64,000 nucleotides of DNA from the NCBI RefSeq assembly GCF_036346595.1, contig NZ_CP107834.1, positions 3,348,001-3,412,000 on the forward strand, given 5' to 3'. The notes beneath the pieces are model-generated. The model was given only the letters and a program-made list of their open reading frames with translations. It made no database searches and had not been told where the DNA came from. Numbering within the stretch: position 1 is the stretch's first letter; the number at the start of each line of letters is the position of its first letter. Positions 7,774 through 16,166 of the stretch are shown one piece after another. Source of the DNA: Streptomyces sp. NBC_00525. GTDB taxonomy: Bacteria > Actinomycetota > Actinomycetes > Streptomycetales > Streptomycetaceae. The translations under genes and the position numbers were made by a program.

Positions 7774-8796
7774 ATGCCCATCGCAACCCCCGAGGCATAC
7801 GCCGAGATGCTCGACCGGGCGAAGGCAGGCAAGTTCGCCTACCCGGCCATCAACGTGACGTCGACGCAGACCCTGCACGCCGCGCTGCGCGGCTTCGCGG
7901 AGGCCGAGAGCGACGGCATCGTGCAGATCTCGACCGGCGGCGCGGAGTTCCTGGGCGGCCAGTACAACAAGGACATGGTCACGGGCGCCGTCGCCCTCGC
8001 CGAGTTCGCGCACATCGTCGCCGCCAAGTACGACATCACCGTCGCGCTGCACACCGACCACTGCCCCAAGGACAAGCTGGACGGCTACGTCCGCCCGCTG
8101 CTCGACGTCTCCGCCGAGCGCGTCGCCAAGGGTCTGAACCCGCTGTTCCAGTCGCACATGTGGGACGGTTCGGCCGAGACGCTGGCCGACAACCTGGCCA
8201 TCGGCCAGGAGCTGCTGGCCAAGGCCGCCGCCGCCAAGATCATCCTTGAGGTCGAGATCACCCCGACCGGTGGCGAGGAGGACGGCGTCACCCACGAGAT
8301 CAACGACGAGCTGTACACCACCGTCGACGACGCGCTGCGCACCGCCGAGGCGCTGGGCCTGGGCGAGAAGGGCCGCTACCTGCTGGCCGCCTCCTTCGGC
8401 AACGTCCACGGCGTCTACAAGCCGGGCAACGTCGTCCTGCGCCCGGAGCTCCTCAAGGACCTCCAGGAGGGTGTCGGCGCCAAGTACGGCAAGACCTCCC
8501 CGTTCGACTTCGTCTTCCACGGCGGCTCCGGCTCCACCGCCGAGGAGATCACCACCGCGCTGGAGAACGGCGTCGTGAAGATGAACCTCGACACCGACAC
8601 CCAGTACGCCTTCACCCGCCCGATCGTGGACCACGTGTTCCGCAACTACGACGGTGTGCTGAAGGTCGACGGCGAGGTCGGCAACAAGAAGGTCTACGAC
8701 CCGCGCAGCTGGGGCAAGTCCGCCGAGGGCGGCATGGCCAAGCGGGTCACGGAGGCGTGCGCCAACCTGCGCTCCACCGGCACCAAGCTGAAGTAG
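7774..8796 (+). CDS. fba: Class II fructose-bisphosphate aldolase
   Basis: 340 residues. It cleaves fructose-1,6-bisphosphate to dihydroxyacetone phosphate and glyceraldehyde-3-phosphate in glycolysis and gluconeogenesis. Class II zinc and substrate residues are visible: ALHTDHCPKD, LEVEITPTGGEEDG, FGNVHGVYKPGNV and VFHGGSGS, with NLDTDTQYAF near the end. The ATG at 7774 has AAGGAG (7761-7766) 7 bases upstream; longer upstream starts have no support. Codon use is strongly biased to C-ending codons (for example repeated AAC, AAG and GTC), as expected for a highly expressed gene. Confidence 0.97.
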   Translation: MPIATPEAYAEMLDRAKAGKFAYPAINVTSTQTLHAALRGFAEAESDGIVQISTGGAEFLGGQYNKDMVTGAVALAEFAHIVAAKYDITVALHTDHCPKDKLDGYVRPLLDVSAERVAKGLNPLFQSHMWDGSAETLADNLAIGQELLAKAAAAKIILEVEITPTGGEEDGVTHEINDELYTTVDDALRTAEALGLGEKGRYLLAASFGNVHGVYKPGNVVLRPELLKDLQEGVGAKYGKTSPFDFVFHGGSGSTAEEITTALENGVVKMNLDTDTQYAFTRPIVDHVFRNYDGVLKVDGEVGNKKVYDPRSWGKSAEGGMAKRVTEACANLRSTGTKLK

Positions 8797-8814
8797 TTCC
8801 GTACGGATGTGTGG

Positions 8815-8850
8815 CGTGGGCCCGGCACCCCGAGAGGTGTCGGGCCCACG
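8815..8850 (+). terminator. fba terminator hairpin
   Basis: CGTGGGCCCGGCACC (8815-8829) pairs with GGTGTCGGGCCCACG (8836-8850), with one G-U pair and a 6-nt loop. There is no T-tract. Confidence 0.75.
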
Positions 8851-8889
8851 GCATGTCCGGACCCGGTACGCACGAACCGAGGGAGAGCT

Positions 8890-10059
8890 GTGAGCACGTC
8901 CTACGACTTCGACACCGTCATCGACCGCCGGGGCACCTGGTGCGTCCAGTGGGACGGCGTCGCGGACCGCTTCGGCGTGGACGGACTGCTGCCGTTCACC
9001 ATCTCCGACATGGACTTCGCGACCGCCCCCGAGGTGCTGGCCGCCCTCCGGGCCCGGATCGACCACGGCGTGTTCGGCTACACGGACTGGCGCCTGGGCG
9101 ACTTCCGGTCGGCCGTCGCGCACTGGTACGCGACCCGGTACGACACCGAGATCGACACCGGACGGCTGGTCTACGGGCCGTCCGTGCTCAGCCAGCTCTC
9201 CCAGCTGCTCCAGATGTGGACGGCCGAGGGGGACGGCGTGGTCCTGCACACCCCCACGTACGACGGCTTCCGCAAGGCGGTCCACGGGCTCGGGCGGGAA
9301 CTGCGCGGGGTGCCGCTGGGCGACATGGACGCGCTGGAGCGGGAACTCTCGCGCCCGGACAGCACGGTCCTCGTGGTGTGCTCCCCGCACAACCCGTCCG
9401 GGCGGGTGTGGACGGAGGCGGAGCTGGCCGGCATGGCCGCGCTCGCCGCGCGCCACGGAGTGGCCGTGATCAGCGACGAGATCCACGCGGACTTCGTGCA
9501 CGGCGGACGCCCGCACGTGCCGTGGACCAGGGTCGCAGGCGACGGGCGCTGGGCAGTCGTCACCTCGGCCTCCAAGTCGTTCAACTTCCCGGCGCTGACC
9601 GGCTCGTACGGACTGATCGGCCGCCCGGAGGACCGCGCCGAGTATCTGCGCCGGATGGAGACGGCGGAGGGCCTCGCCTCGCCCGCGGTGCTCTCGCTGA
9701 CCGCGCACATCGCCGCGTACCGGGAGGCCGCGCGCTGGCTGGACGCGGCACGCGCGTACGTCGCCGGGAACCTCGCCCTGGTCGCCGACCGGCTGAACAG
9801 TGCGTTCCCCGCCCTGGAGTGGGAGCCGCCGCAGGCCGGATATCTCGCCTGGATCGATCTGCGGCGCGCGGGCGTCCGGGACGACGAGGCGCTGCAACGG
9901 GTGCTGATCGAGCGGGAACGGGTCGCCGTGATGCCCGGCAGCACCTACGGGGCGGACGGCTTCGTACGGCTGAACGTGGGGTGCCCGCGCGGCAAGGTGG
10001 AGGCGGGGCTCGCCGCGCTGATCCGGGGGGTGGCGGCGGTGGCCGGGCGGGGGGCTTGA
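8890..10059 (+). CDS. MalY/PatB family PLP-dependent aminotransferase (C-S lyase type)
   Basis: 389 residues, fold type I. Seen: PFTISDMDFATAPEV, characteristic of MalY/PatB; SPHNPSGRVW; SDEIHADF; the PLP lysine K229 in TSASKSFNFPAL; and the C-terminal RLNVGCPRG substrate-carboxylate Arg. MalY/PatB proteins are cystathionine beta-lyases or related C-S lyases, so cleavage of cystathionine or cysteine conjugates is the likely reaction, though some members act as transaminases. GTG at 8890 follows GGGAG (8881-8885). It lies 30 bases upstream of the DUF3151 gene, possibly co-transcribed. Confidence 0.88.
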   Translation: MSTSYDFDTVIDRRGTWCVQWDGVADRFGVDGLLPFTISDMDFATAPEVLAALRARIDHGVFGYTDWRLGDFRSAVAHWYATRYDTEIDTGRLVYGPSVLSQLSQLLQMWTAEGDGVVLHTPTYDGFRKAVHGLGRELRGVPLGDMDALERELSRPDSTVLVVCSPHNPSGRVWTEAELAGMAALAARHGVAVISDEIHADFVHGGRPHVPWTRVAGDGRWAVVTSASKSFNFPALTGSYGLIGRPEDRAEYLRRMETAEGLASPAVLSLTAHIAAYREAARWLDAARAYVAGNLALVADRLNSAFPALEWEPPQAGYLAWIDLRRAGVRDDEALQRVLIERERVAVMPGSTYGADGFVRLNVGCPRGKVEAGLAALIRGVAAVAGRGA

Positions 10060-10089
10060 TGGGGCGGCCGGGACAGGCACACTGGGAGC

Positions 10090-10503
10090 ATGTCGATCCA
10101 CGAGAACCTGCTCGGGGGCCCGCCCCCGACCCACCTGCCCGACGACCCGGAGCCGCGTGAGCTGCTCGCCGCCGGCACCGCGCCCGCCGATGTCGCCGCG
10201 AAGTACCCGACCTCCTCGCTGGCCTGGGCGCAGCTCGCCGACGAGGCGTTCGAGGGCGGCCGGGTCGTCGAGTCGTACGCCTACGCCAGGACCGGCTACC
10301 ACCGCGGCCTCGACGCGCTGCGCCGGTCCGGCTGGAAGGGCCACGGCCCCGTACCGTTCGAGCACGAGCCCAACCGCGGCTTCCTGCGCGCCCTGCACGC
10401 CCTCGCGCGCGCCGCGCAGGCCATCGGTGAGCAGGAGGAGTACGAGCGCTGCTCGACGTTCCTGCGCGACTCCTCGCCGACGGCCGCCGAGACCCTCGGC
10501 TAG
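10090..10503 (+). CDS. DUF3151 family protein
   Basis: 137 residues matching actinobacterial DUF3151 (ENLLGGPPPTHLPDD at the N-terminus, then TPR-like helices with AQLADEAFEGGRVVESYAYARTGYH). The helical repeats and lack of catalytic motifs suggest a protein-binding role; function unknown. Genomic linkage to fba is widespread in actinobacteria as I recall. The ATG is only 6 bases after a weak CACACT -10, so it may also have a leaderless transcript. Confidence 0.85.
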   Translation: MSIHENLLGGPPPTHLPDDPEPRELLAAGTAPADVAAKYPTSSLAWAQLADEAFEGGRVVESYAYARTGYHRGLDALRRSGWKGHGPVPFEHEPNRGFLRALHALARAAQAIGEQEEYERCSTFLRDSSPTAAETLG

Positions 10504-10571
10504 TCGGCCAGGCATCCGCTCTGATCCAGGCCGACCCCGTACCACAGGCCTGGGACCACCGGCCCCGTACC

Positions 10572-10611
10572 GCAGGCCCCGCACCGCCGCAACCGCGGCT
10601 GCGGGGCCTGC
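10572..10611 (+). terminator. Terminator hairpin after DUF3151 gene
   Basis: GCAGGCCCCGC (10572-10582) pairs perfectly with GCGGGGCCTGC (10601-10611); the loop can form a second short CCGC/GCGG stem. It separates the upstream run from the kyn operon. Confidence 0.75.
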
Positions 10612-10631
10612 GTACGTACGGGGGCGGAGTC

Positions 10632-10637
10632 TAGGAT
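10632..10637 (+). promoter_or_regulatory. Possible -10 (TAGGAT) of the kyn operon
   Basis: TAGGAT lies 21 bases beyond the terminator arm and ~80 bases before kynA. A -35 is not obvious. Confidence 0.35.
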
Positions 10638-10715
10638 GCGAACAGGGGACCGGGGCTCCACTTCCGCAGGGAAGGGGCGGACCGCTACCCGGAAGCTCGT
10701 GTCGAGGAGACAGCG

Positions 10716-11564
10716 ATGTCGACGATTCACCCCGACCCCGAAGCCACCGGTGCGGCGACCCCGCACCTCGACTTCGAGGGCAAGACTCCGTACGAGGACT
10801 ACGTCCAGGCGGATGTCCTGACCCACCTCCAGCACCTCCGCTCGGACGACCCCGGCGAGATGGTCTTCCTGGTCACCACCCAGGTCATGGAGCTGTGGTT
10901 CACCGTCATCGTCCATGAGTGGGAGACCGCCGCGCACGCGATGCGCGAGGACCGGCTGGATGTCGCGCAGGACGCGCTGAAGCGGTCCCTGCGCGAGCTG
11001 GAGGCCCTGAACGCCTCCTGGACGCCGCTCGCCCAGCTCACCCCCGCCCAGTTCAACTCCTACCGGTCCTCGCTCGGCGAGGGTTCCGGCTTCCAGTCGG
11101 CGATGTACCGGCGGATGGAGTTCCTGCTCGGCGACAAGTCCGCGTCCATGCTGGTGCCGCACCGGGGCGCGCCGCGTGTCCACGCGGAGCTGGAGAAGGC
11201 GCTCGCGGAACCGGGTCTGTACGACGAGGCCCTGGCACTGCTCGCCCGGCGCGGGTACCCGATCCCGGAGGCCGTGCTCGGCAGGGACCTGACCCGGAAG
11301 TACGAGCCGTCGCCCGAGGTCGAGGCCGTGTGGGCGGAGATCTACGCCAATCCGGACCAGAACGACGAGCTGGTCCGCCTCGGCGAGGTGCTCACCGATG
11401 TGGGCGAGCTGGTGTGGCGATGGCGCAACGACCACCTTCTCGCGACCCGGCGGGCCATGGGCTCCAAGACCGGCACCGGCGGCTCGGCGGGCGTGGCCTG
11501 GCTGGAGAAGCGGGCCACGAAGAACGTGTTCCCCGAGCTGTGGACGGCCCGCAGCCATGTCTGA
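10716..11564 (+). CDS. kynA: Tryptophan 2,3-dioxygenase
   Basis: 282 residues, all-helical heme enzyme that opens the indole ring of L-tryptophan to N-formylkynurenine. Seen: the distal-site helix TTQVMELWFTVIVHEW (~53-68), the substrate segment SYRSSLGEGSGFQS, the heme-ligand helix WRWRNDHLLATRRAMG, and the substrate-binding SKTGTGGSAGVAWL. ATG at 10716 has GAGGAG (10704-10709). It overlaps kynU by 8 bases, implying coupled translation. It is the first gene of a three-gene tryptophan-to-anthranilate operon. Confidence 0.96.
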   Translation: MSTIHPDPEATGAATPHLDFEGKTPYEDYVQADVLTHLQHLRSDDPGEMVFLVTTQVMELWFTVIVHEWETAAHAMREDRLDVAQDALKRSLRELEALNASWTPLAQLTPAQFNSYRSSLGEGSGFQSAMYRRMEFLLGDKSASMLVPHRGAPRVHAELEKALAEPGLYDEALALLARRGYPIPEAVLGRDLTRKYEPSPEVEAVWAEIYANPDQNDELVRLGEVLTDVGELVWRWRNDHLLATRRAMGSKTGTGGSAGVAWLEKRATKNVFPELWTARSHV

Positions 11565-12753
11565 TCTGCGAGAGCGCGCCCGGGCGCTCGACACCGAGGA
11601 CGCGCTGGCACCCCTGCGCGAACGCTTCACCCTCGACGACACCGTCTACCTGGACGGCAACTCGCTCGGCGCGCTGCCGCGCCACGTACCCGCCCGGATG
11701 CAGGAGGTCCTCACCCGCGAGTGGGGTGAGCTGCGCATCCGGTCCTGGGACGAGAGCGGCTGGTGGACGGCGCCGGAGCGCATCGGCGACCGCATCGCCC
11801 CGATCGTGGGGGCCGCGGCCGGGCGGATCGTCGTCGGGGACTCCACCAGCGTGAACGTCTTCAAGGCCCTCGTCGCCGCGACCCGGCTGGCGCCGGAGGG
11901 CCGCGACGAGATCCTGGTCGACGCGAGCACGTTCCCCACGGACGGCTACATCGCCGCTTCGGCGGCCCGGATGACCGGCCACCGCGTCGTCCCGGTGGCC
12001 CCCGCCGATGTGCCGGACACGGTCGGCCCCCGGACCGCCGCCGTGCTGCTCAACCACGTCGACTACCGCTCGGGCCGGCTGCACGACCTGCCGGGGCTGA
12101 CCGCGGCGGTGCGGGGCGCGGGCGCGCTCGCCGTCTGGGACCTGTGCCACAGCGCGGGCGCGCTCCCCGTCGGCCTGGACGAGCACGGCGTGGACCTGGC
12201 GGTGGGCTGCACGTACAAGTACCTCAACGGCGGCCCCGGCTCGCCCGCCTACCTGTACGTCGCCGAGCGCCACCAGGCGGCGTTCGACTCCCCGCTGCCG
12301 GGGTGGACGTCGCACGCCGATCCGTTCGCGATGACACCCGGCTACACCCCGGCGGCGGGTGCGGTCAGGGGCCGGGTCGGCACGCCGGACATCCTGTCCA
12401 TGCTGGCCCTGGAGGCGTCGCTCGACGTATGGGACGGGGTCGGGATCGACGCCGTCCGGGCCAAGTCCCTGGCGCTGACGGACTTCTTCCTGGAGTGCGT
12501 CGAGGCGTACGCCCCCGAGGGCCGGGTCACCTCGGTCACCCCGGCCGCCCACGCGGAACGGGGCAGCCAGGTCGCGCTGCGGTGCGAGGACGCGGAACCG
12601 GTGATGGCCGCCCTGATCGCGCGCGGCGTGGTCGGGGACCTGCGCCGGCCCGATGTGCTGCGGTTCGGCTTCACACCGCTGTACGTGGGGTTCGCGGACG
12701 CGGAACGCGCGGCGCGGGTGCTCGCGGACGTCCTGGGCGCTTCGGCGGCGTAG
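11557..12753 (+). CDS. kynU: Kynureninase
   Basis: 398 residues, PLP enzyme cleaving L-kynurenine to anthranilate and alanine. Typical segments are VYLDGNSLGALPR at the N-terminus, SVNVFKAL, DLCHSAGALPV and the PLP lysine K221 in GCTYKYLNGGPGSPAYLYV, followed by the substrate region LPGWTSHADPF. The ATG at 11557 overlaps the kynA end by 8 bases, so ribosomes can pass directly. With no kynurenine monooxygenase in the window, the operon stops at anthranilate rather than going to 3-hydroxyanthranilate and NAD. Confidence 0.95.
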   Translation: MSDLRERARALDTEDALAPLRERFTLDDTVYLDGNSLGALPRHVPARMQEVLTREWGELRIRSWDESGWWTAPERIGDRIAPIVGAAAGRIVVGDSTSVNVFKALVAATRLAPEGRDEILVDASTFPTDGYIAASAARMTGHRVVPVAPADVPDTVGPRTAAVLLNHVDYRSGRLHDLPGLTAAVRGAGALAVWDLCHSAGALPVGLDEHGVDLAVGCTYKYLNGGPGSPAYLYVAERHQAAFDSPLPGWTSHADPFAMTPGYTPAAGAVRGRVGTPDILSMLALEASLDVWDGVGIDAVRAKSLALTDFFLECVEAYAPEGRVTSVTPAAHAERGSQVALRCEDAEPVMAALIARGVVGDLRRPDVLRFGFTPLYVGFADAERAARVLADVLGASAA

Positions 12754-12934
12754 GCTTCCGCATCCGTCCGGTGACCGGCTCGCCCCGGTCACCGGACGGC
12801 GTCGTGCGGCCGCCGGCGCGGGCGTCGCCGGACGCCGATTCCCGGTGCGCGGGGCCGCCCGCCGTACTGGTACCGTCCCCGCAGGTCAGGCCAGTTGGGC
12901 CGGAAGGACCCGGGCACAGGGAGAGTGGAGCGGG

Positions 12935-13810
12935 ATGTCGGATTCTGCCGCGCGCGAGCGGGACGCCGCCGAGACCGAGTCGGCCTTCTCCCATCCGGCC
13001 GTCGCCCCCGACACGTCCGCCGCCTACGGCAGCCACCCGGACCAGGTGATCGACTTCTACGCCCCGCGCGGGGGCCGCACCGGCGCGCCCGTCGTGGTGG
13101 TGCTGCACGGCGGCGCGTGGCGCGCCCCGTACGACCGGGCGCATGTGTCGCCGTTCGCGGACTTCCTGGCCCGGCGCGGGTTCGCCGTGGCCTGTGTCGA
13201 GTACCGGCGCGGCAGCGAGCTTCCGCAGCAGCGGGGGACCGGTCCGGTCGCGGGCCGCTGGCCGGAGACCTTCGACGACGTGGCCGCCGCGATGGACGCG
13301 CTGCCGGCGCTGCTGGCACGGGAGCTGCCCGCGGCGGACCCCCGCCGCATCGTCGTCACCGGGCACTCCGCGGGCGGGCATCTGGCGCTGTGGGCGGCCG
13401 CCCGGCACGTACTGCCGGAGGGGTCGCCGTGGCGGCTGCCGAGGCCGCCCGCGCTGCGCGGGGTCGTGGCGCTCGCGCCGATCGCCGATTTCACGTCGGC
13501 GGTCGCGCTCGACGTGTGCTCGGGGGCGATCGGGCAGTTCCTCGGCGCCGAGTCGGACTTCGCCGAGCGGAGCGCGTACGCCGACCCGGCCCGGCTGCTG
13601 CCCACCGGCATCGCGACCGTCGTCGTCCAGGGCACCACGGACCTGACGGTGCCGGCGGCCGTCTCCGAGGCGTTCGTGGACGCGGCGGCGAAGGAGGGCG
13701 AGACGGTGGGGCTGACGCTGCTGCCGGACGTCGGCCACTTCCCGCTCATCGATCCGGCCGCCGACGCGTGCGCGGTGGTCGCGGAGGAGATCGCCCAGCT
13801 CGCCTGGTAG
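12935..13810 (+). CDS. kynB: Alpha/beta hydrolase, probable N-formylkynurenine formamidase
   Basis: 291 residues. It has the HGGAW oxyanion motif (about residue 57) and nucleophile elbow GHSAGGH (~143-149) of the hormone-sensitive-lipase/arylformamidase group, an Asp in GTTDLTVP and His in VGHFPLI. Position after kynA and kynU makes hydrolysis of N-formylkynurenine to kynurenine and formate the natural role; in S. coelicolor three adjacent genes (SCO3644-3646, as I recall) were shown to make this pathway. The 181-base gap after kynU is longer than within the first pair. This is a serine hydrolase, unlike the metal-dependent KynB cyclase family. Start has GGAG nearby. Confidence 0.8.
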   Translation: MSDSAARERDAAETESAFSHPAVAPDTSAAYGSHPDQVIDFYAPRGGRTGAPVVVVLHGGAWRAPYDRAHVSPFADFLARRGFAVACVEYRRGSELPQQRGTGPVAGRWPETFDDVAAAMDALPALLARELPAADPRRIVVTGHSAGGHLALWAAARHVLPEGSPWRLPRPPALRGVVALAPIADFTSAVALDVCSGAIGQFLGAESDFAERSAYADPARLLPTGIATVVVQGTTDLTVPAAVSEAFVDAAAKEGETVGLTLLPDVGHFPLIDPAADACAVVAEEIAQLAW

Positions 13811-13949
13811 CGGGGGACCGGGGCGGCCGGGTGGGTGGCCGCAGGCCGGCTGGTGCGCCGGGCTGTGCCTGCCATTGGCCGCGTGTAGTACTTGCGACGG
13901 ACGCCCGGATATCCGTATCGGTGCGGACGACCGGGCCGGACGCCCCGCC

Positions 13950-13955
13950 TACCGT
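13950..13955 (+). promoter_or_regulatory. -10 hexamer TACCGT, leaderless start of histidine kinase
   Basis: TACCGT ends 7 bases before GTG 13963, favouring that start over the in-frame GTG at 13954, which overlaps the hexamer. A second candidate pair, TTGCGA (13892) and TATCGG (13916), lies upstream. Confidence 0.4.
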
Positions 13956-13962
13956 GGAACGC

Positions 13963-15360
13963 GTGACCGAGACCAAGACCAGAAGCCCGGAACTCCAGCA
14001 CGCCGCAGGGGCCATCGAGGGCCTGCGGCAGGACCTCTTCCGGGACGCCTTCGGCTACCGGCCGATGGGACCGATGCGCACGGACGGGCCGCTGACCCGG
14101 CGGCTGCCGGAGGCCCTTGCCGCGCGGGTGGCATGGGCCCCGCACGCGGCGGTCCTGGGCGCGGCGCTGATCACGTTCATGGCGGGATTCACCAGCGTGG
14201 GGAACGGCGGCGTGCTGATGGCCGGGCTGCTCCCCGCCATCTGCGTGGCGATGACGCTGATCAGGCCGGTCGGGGCGTTCTGGATCTCGATGGCGCTGGT
14301 GCCGGTGGGCGCTGTCGTGGGCGGCGCCCAGCCGTGGGGGCCGAGCGCCTTCCTCTCCCATCTGGTGGTGCTGTTCGTGGTCGCGGCCAGGACCCGGCCG
14401 CGTACCGCCGCCTGGATGTGGGCGCTGACGCTGCTGCTGGGACTCGTCGTCGAGAGCGCCCTCTCCAACGGGACCGGCGGACCGAACACCGCGGGCATGG
14501 CGGTGGCCTCGGCGTTCGCCCTGCTTCTCGTGAGCCTGGTCCAGGTCCGGCGGGAGGCGCAGCGCGAGGTCACCGTGCAGCGCACCGTGACCGCCGTCGA
14601 GCGCGACCGGCGCACCCTGCTGGAGGAGCGCACCACGATCGCCCGCGAACTCCACGACGTGGTCGCCCACCACATGTCCGTCGTCGCCATCCAGGCCGAG
14701 GCCGCCCCGTACCGGGTGGAGAACCCGCCGCCGGAGCTGGAGCAGGCGTTCGTCACGATCCGGGAGAACGCGGTGGCCGCGCTCACCGAACTGCGCCGGG
14801 TGCTCGGCGTCGTCCGGGCCGACGACTACGAGGCCCCGGACGCCCCGCAGCCCACCCTCGCCGACCTCGACCGGCTGCTCGCCAACGTGGGCGAGGCGGG
14901 GCTGGCGACCGAGAAGGCGGTGACCGGAGCGGTGCGCGAACTGCCGCAGGGCGTCGAGCTGTCGGCCTACCGGATCATCCAGGAAGCCCTCAGCAACAGC
15001 CTGCGCCACGCGCCGGGCGCCGTCGCACGGGTGGAGATCGGCTACGTCCTCGGCGGCCTCGGGCTGCGCGTCGTCAACGGGCCGCCGACCGGTCCGGTGA
15101 AGCCGTCACCGGGCGCCGGCCACGGGATCACCGGGATGCGGGAGCGAGTCACCATGCTGAACGGCGAGATGACCGCCGAGGCCACCCCGGAGGGCGGCTA
15201 CGAGGTCACCGCCTTCATCCCGGCCCAGCCGGCCGACACGGGCGCATCGACCGGGGCGAGCGCATCGGCGGGGACGGGAGCAGGTGCGCCGACCGGGGCG
15301 GGGACGTCTACCGGGCCGACCGGCGCTCTCGGGGAACGGGCTTGGGGGGAGCGGGCATGA
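13963..15360 (+). CDS. Two-component sensor histidine kinase (NarL/HisKA_3 type)
   Basis: 465 residues. About four to five membrane helices (~60-195) and no sizeable extracytoplasmic domain suggest sensing within the membrane. The HisKA_3 dimerisation box IARELHDVVAHHMSVVAIQA carries the phospho-acceptor His231. It is followed by N-box IIQEALSNSLRHA and a Gly-rich GHGITGMRERV ATP lid. The C-terminal ~45 residues are a Thr/Gly/Ala-rich tail of repeated GA(S/G)TG units, probably disordered. The stop overlaps the response regulator start (ATGA), so the two are an obligate pair. The signal is unknown. Confidence 0.92.
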   Translation: MTETKTRSPELQHAAGAIEGLRQDLFRDAFGYRPMGPMRTDGPLTRRLPEALAARVAWAPHAAVLGAALITFMAGFTSVGNGGVLMAGLLPAICVAMTLIRPVGAFWISMALVPVGAVVGGAQPWGPSAFLSHLVVLFVVAARTRPRTAAWMWALTLLLGLVVESALSNGTGGPNTAGMAVASAFALLLVSLVQVRREAQREVTVQRTVTAVERDRRTLLEERTTIARELHDVVAHHMSVVAIQAEAAPYRVENPPPELEQAFVTIRENAVAALTELRRVLGVVRADDYEAPDAPQPTLADLDRLLANVGEAGLATEKAVTGAVRELPQGVELSAYRIIQEALSNSLRHAPGAVARVEIGYVLGGLGLRVVNGPPTGPVKPSPGAGHGITGMRERVTMLNGEMTAEATPEGGYEVTAFIPAQPADTGASTGASASAGTGAGAPTGAGTSTGPTGALGERAWGERA

Positions 15361-16043
15361 CGACGACACCGCCGCCGCCCGCCGCGCCGATCCGGGTCCT
15401 CATCGTCGACGACCAGATGATGGTCCGCGAGGGCTTCTCCGTCCTGCTCAACGCCATGCCGGGCATCGAGGTCGTCGGCGAGGCGGTGAACGGCCGCGAG
15501 GCCGTCGCCCAGGCCGCCGTGCTCCGCCCCGACGTGGTCCTGATGGACATCCGGATGCCGGAGCTCAACGGAATCGAGGCGACCCGCGAGATCGTCGCCG
15601 CCGACGAGGACGCGAAGGTCCTGGTCCTCACCACCTTCGACCTCGACGAGTACGTCTACCAGGCCCTGCGCGCGGGCGCCTCCGGCTTCCTCCTCAAGGA
15701 CGCATCGGCCCGCCAGCTCGCGGACGGCGTCCGCGTGGTCGCCGCCGGCGAGGCACTGCTCGCCCCCACCGTCACCCGGCGCCTGATCACCGAGTTCTCG
15801 AAGCTGGCCGCAGCCCCCCGCCCTCCGGCCCTGGCCCGGGTCGGCGACCTGACCGAGCGCGAGACGGAAGTGCTCGTCCTCATCGCCCAGGGCCTGTCGA
15901 ACGCGGAGATCGCCGGGCACCTGGTCGTCGCCGAATCCACGATCAAGACCCATGTGAGCCGCATCCTGGTCAAACTCGGCCTGCGCGACCGCACCCAGGC
16001 CGCCGTCTTCGCCTACGAAGCCCGCTTGGTCACCCCTTCCTGA
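15357..16043 (+). CDS. LuxR/NarL-type response regulator
   Basis: 228 residues. Receiver domain 12-128 with acidic pair DD18-19 in LIVDDQ, phospho-acceptor Asp64 in VVLMDIRMP, and the conserved Thr/Lys segments VLTTFD and FLLKD. A LuxR helix-turn-helix covers ~160-215 (LTERETEVLVLIAQGLSNAE, ending in TIKTHVSRILVKL). It overlaps the kinase stop by 4 bases. Target genes are not evident; the following P450 is 124 bases away with its own promoter. Confidence 0.94.
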   Translation: MTTTPPPPAAPIRVLIVDDQMMVREGFSVLLNAMPGIEVVGEAVNGREAVAQAAVLRPDVVLMDIRMPELNGIEATREIVAADEDAKVLVLTTFDLDEYVYQALRAGASGFLLKDASARQLADGVRVVAAGEALLAPTVTRRLITEFSKLAAAPRPPALARVGDLTERETEVLVLIAQGLSNAEIAGHLVVAESTIKTHVSRILVKLGLRDRTQAAVFAYEARLVTPS

Positions 16044-16154
16044 ACCTTCGCCGTCCCCGGCACTCCAGGGGCGGGCCCGCGCCGTTCGGTGCGGCCGGCC
16101 GCCGGTCCGCAGCCTTCCCGCAGCCGAGGGCTGGCCCGGTCCGGGGTGGCCGGT

Positions 16155-16160
16155 TAGCGT
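16155..16160 (+). promoter_or_regulatory. -10 hexamer TAGCGT, leaderless start of P450
   Basis: TAGCGT ends 6 bases before the P450 ATG at 16167; no Shine-Dalgarno is present. Confidence 0.5.
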
Positions 16161-16166
16161 CGGGTC

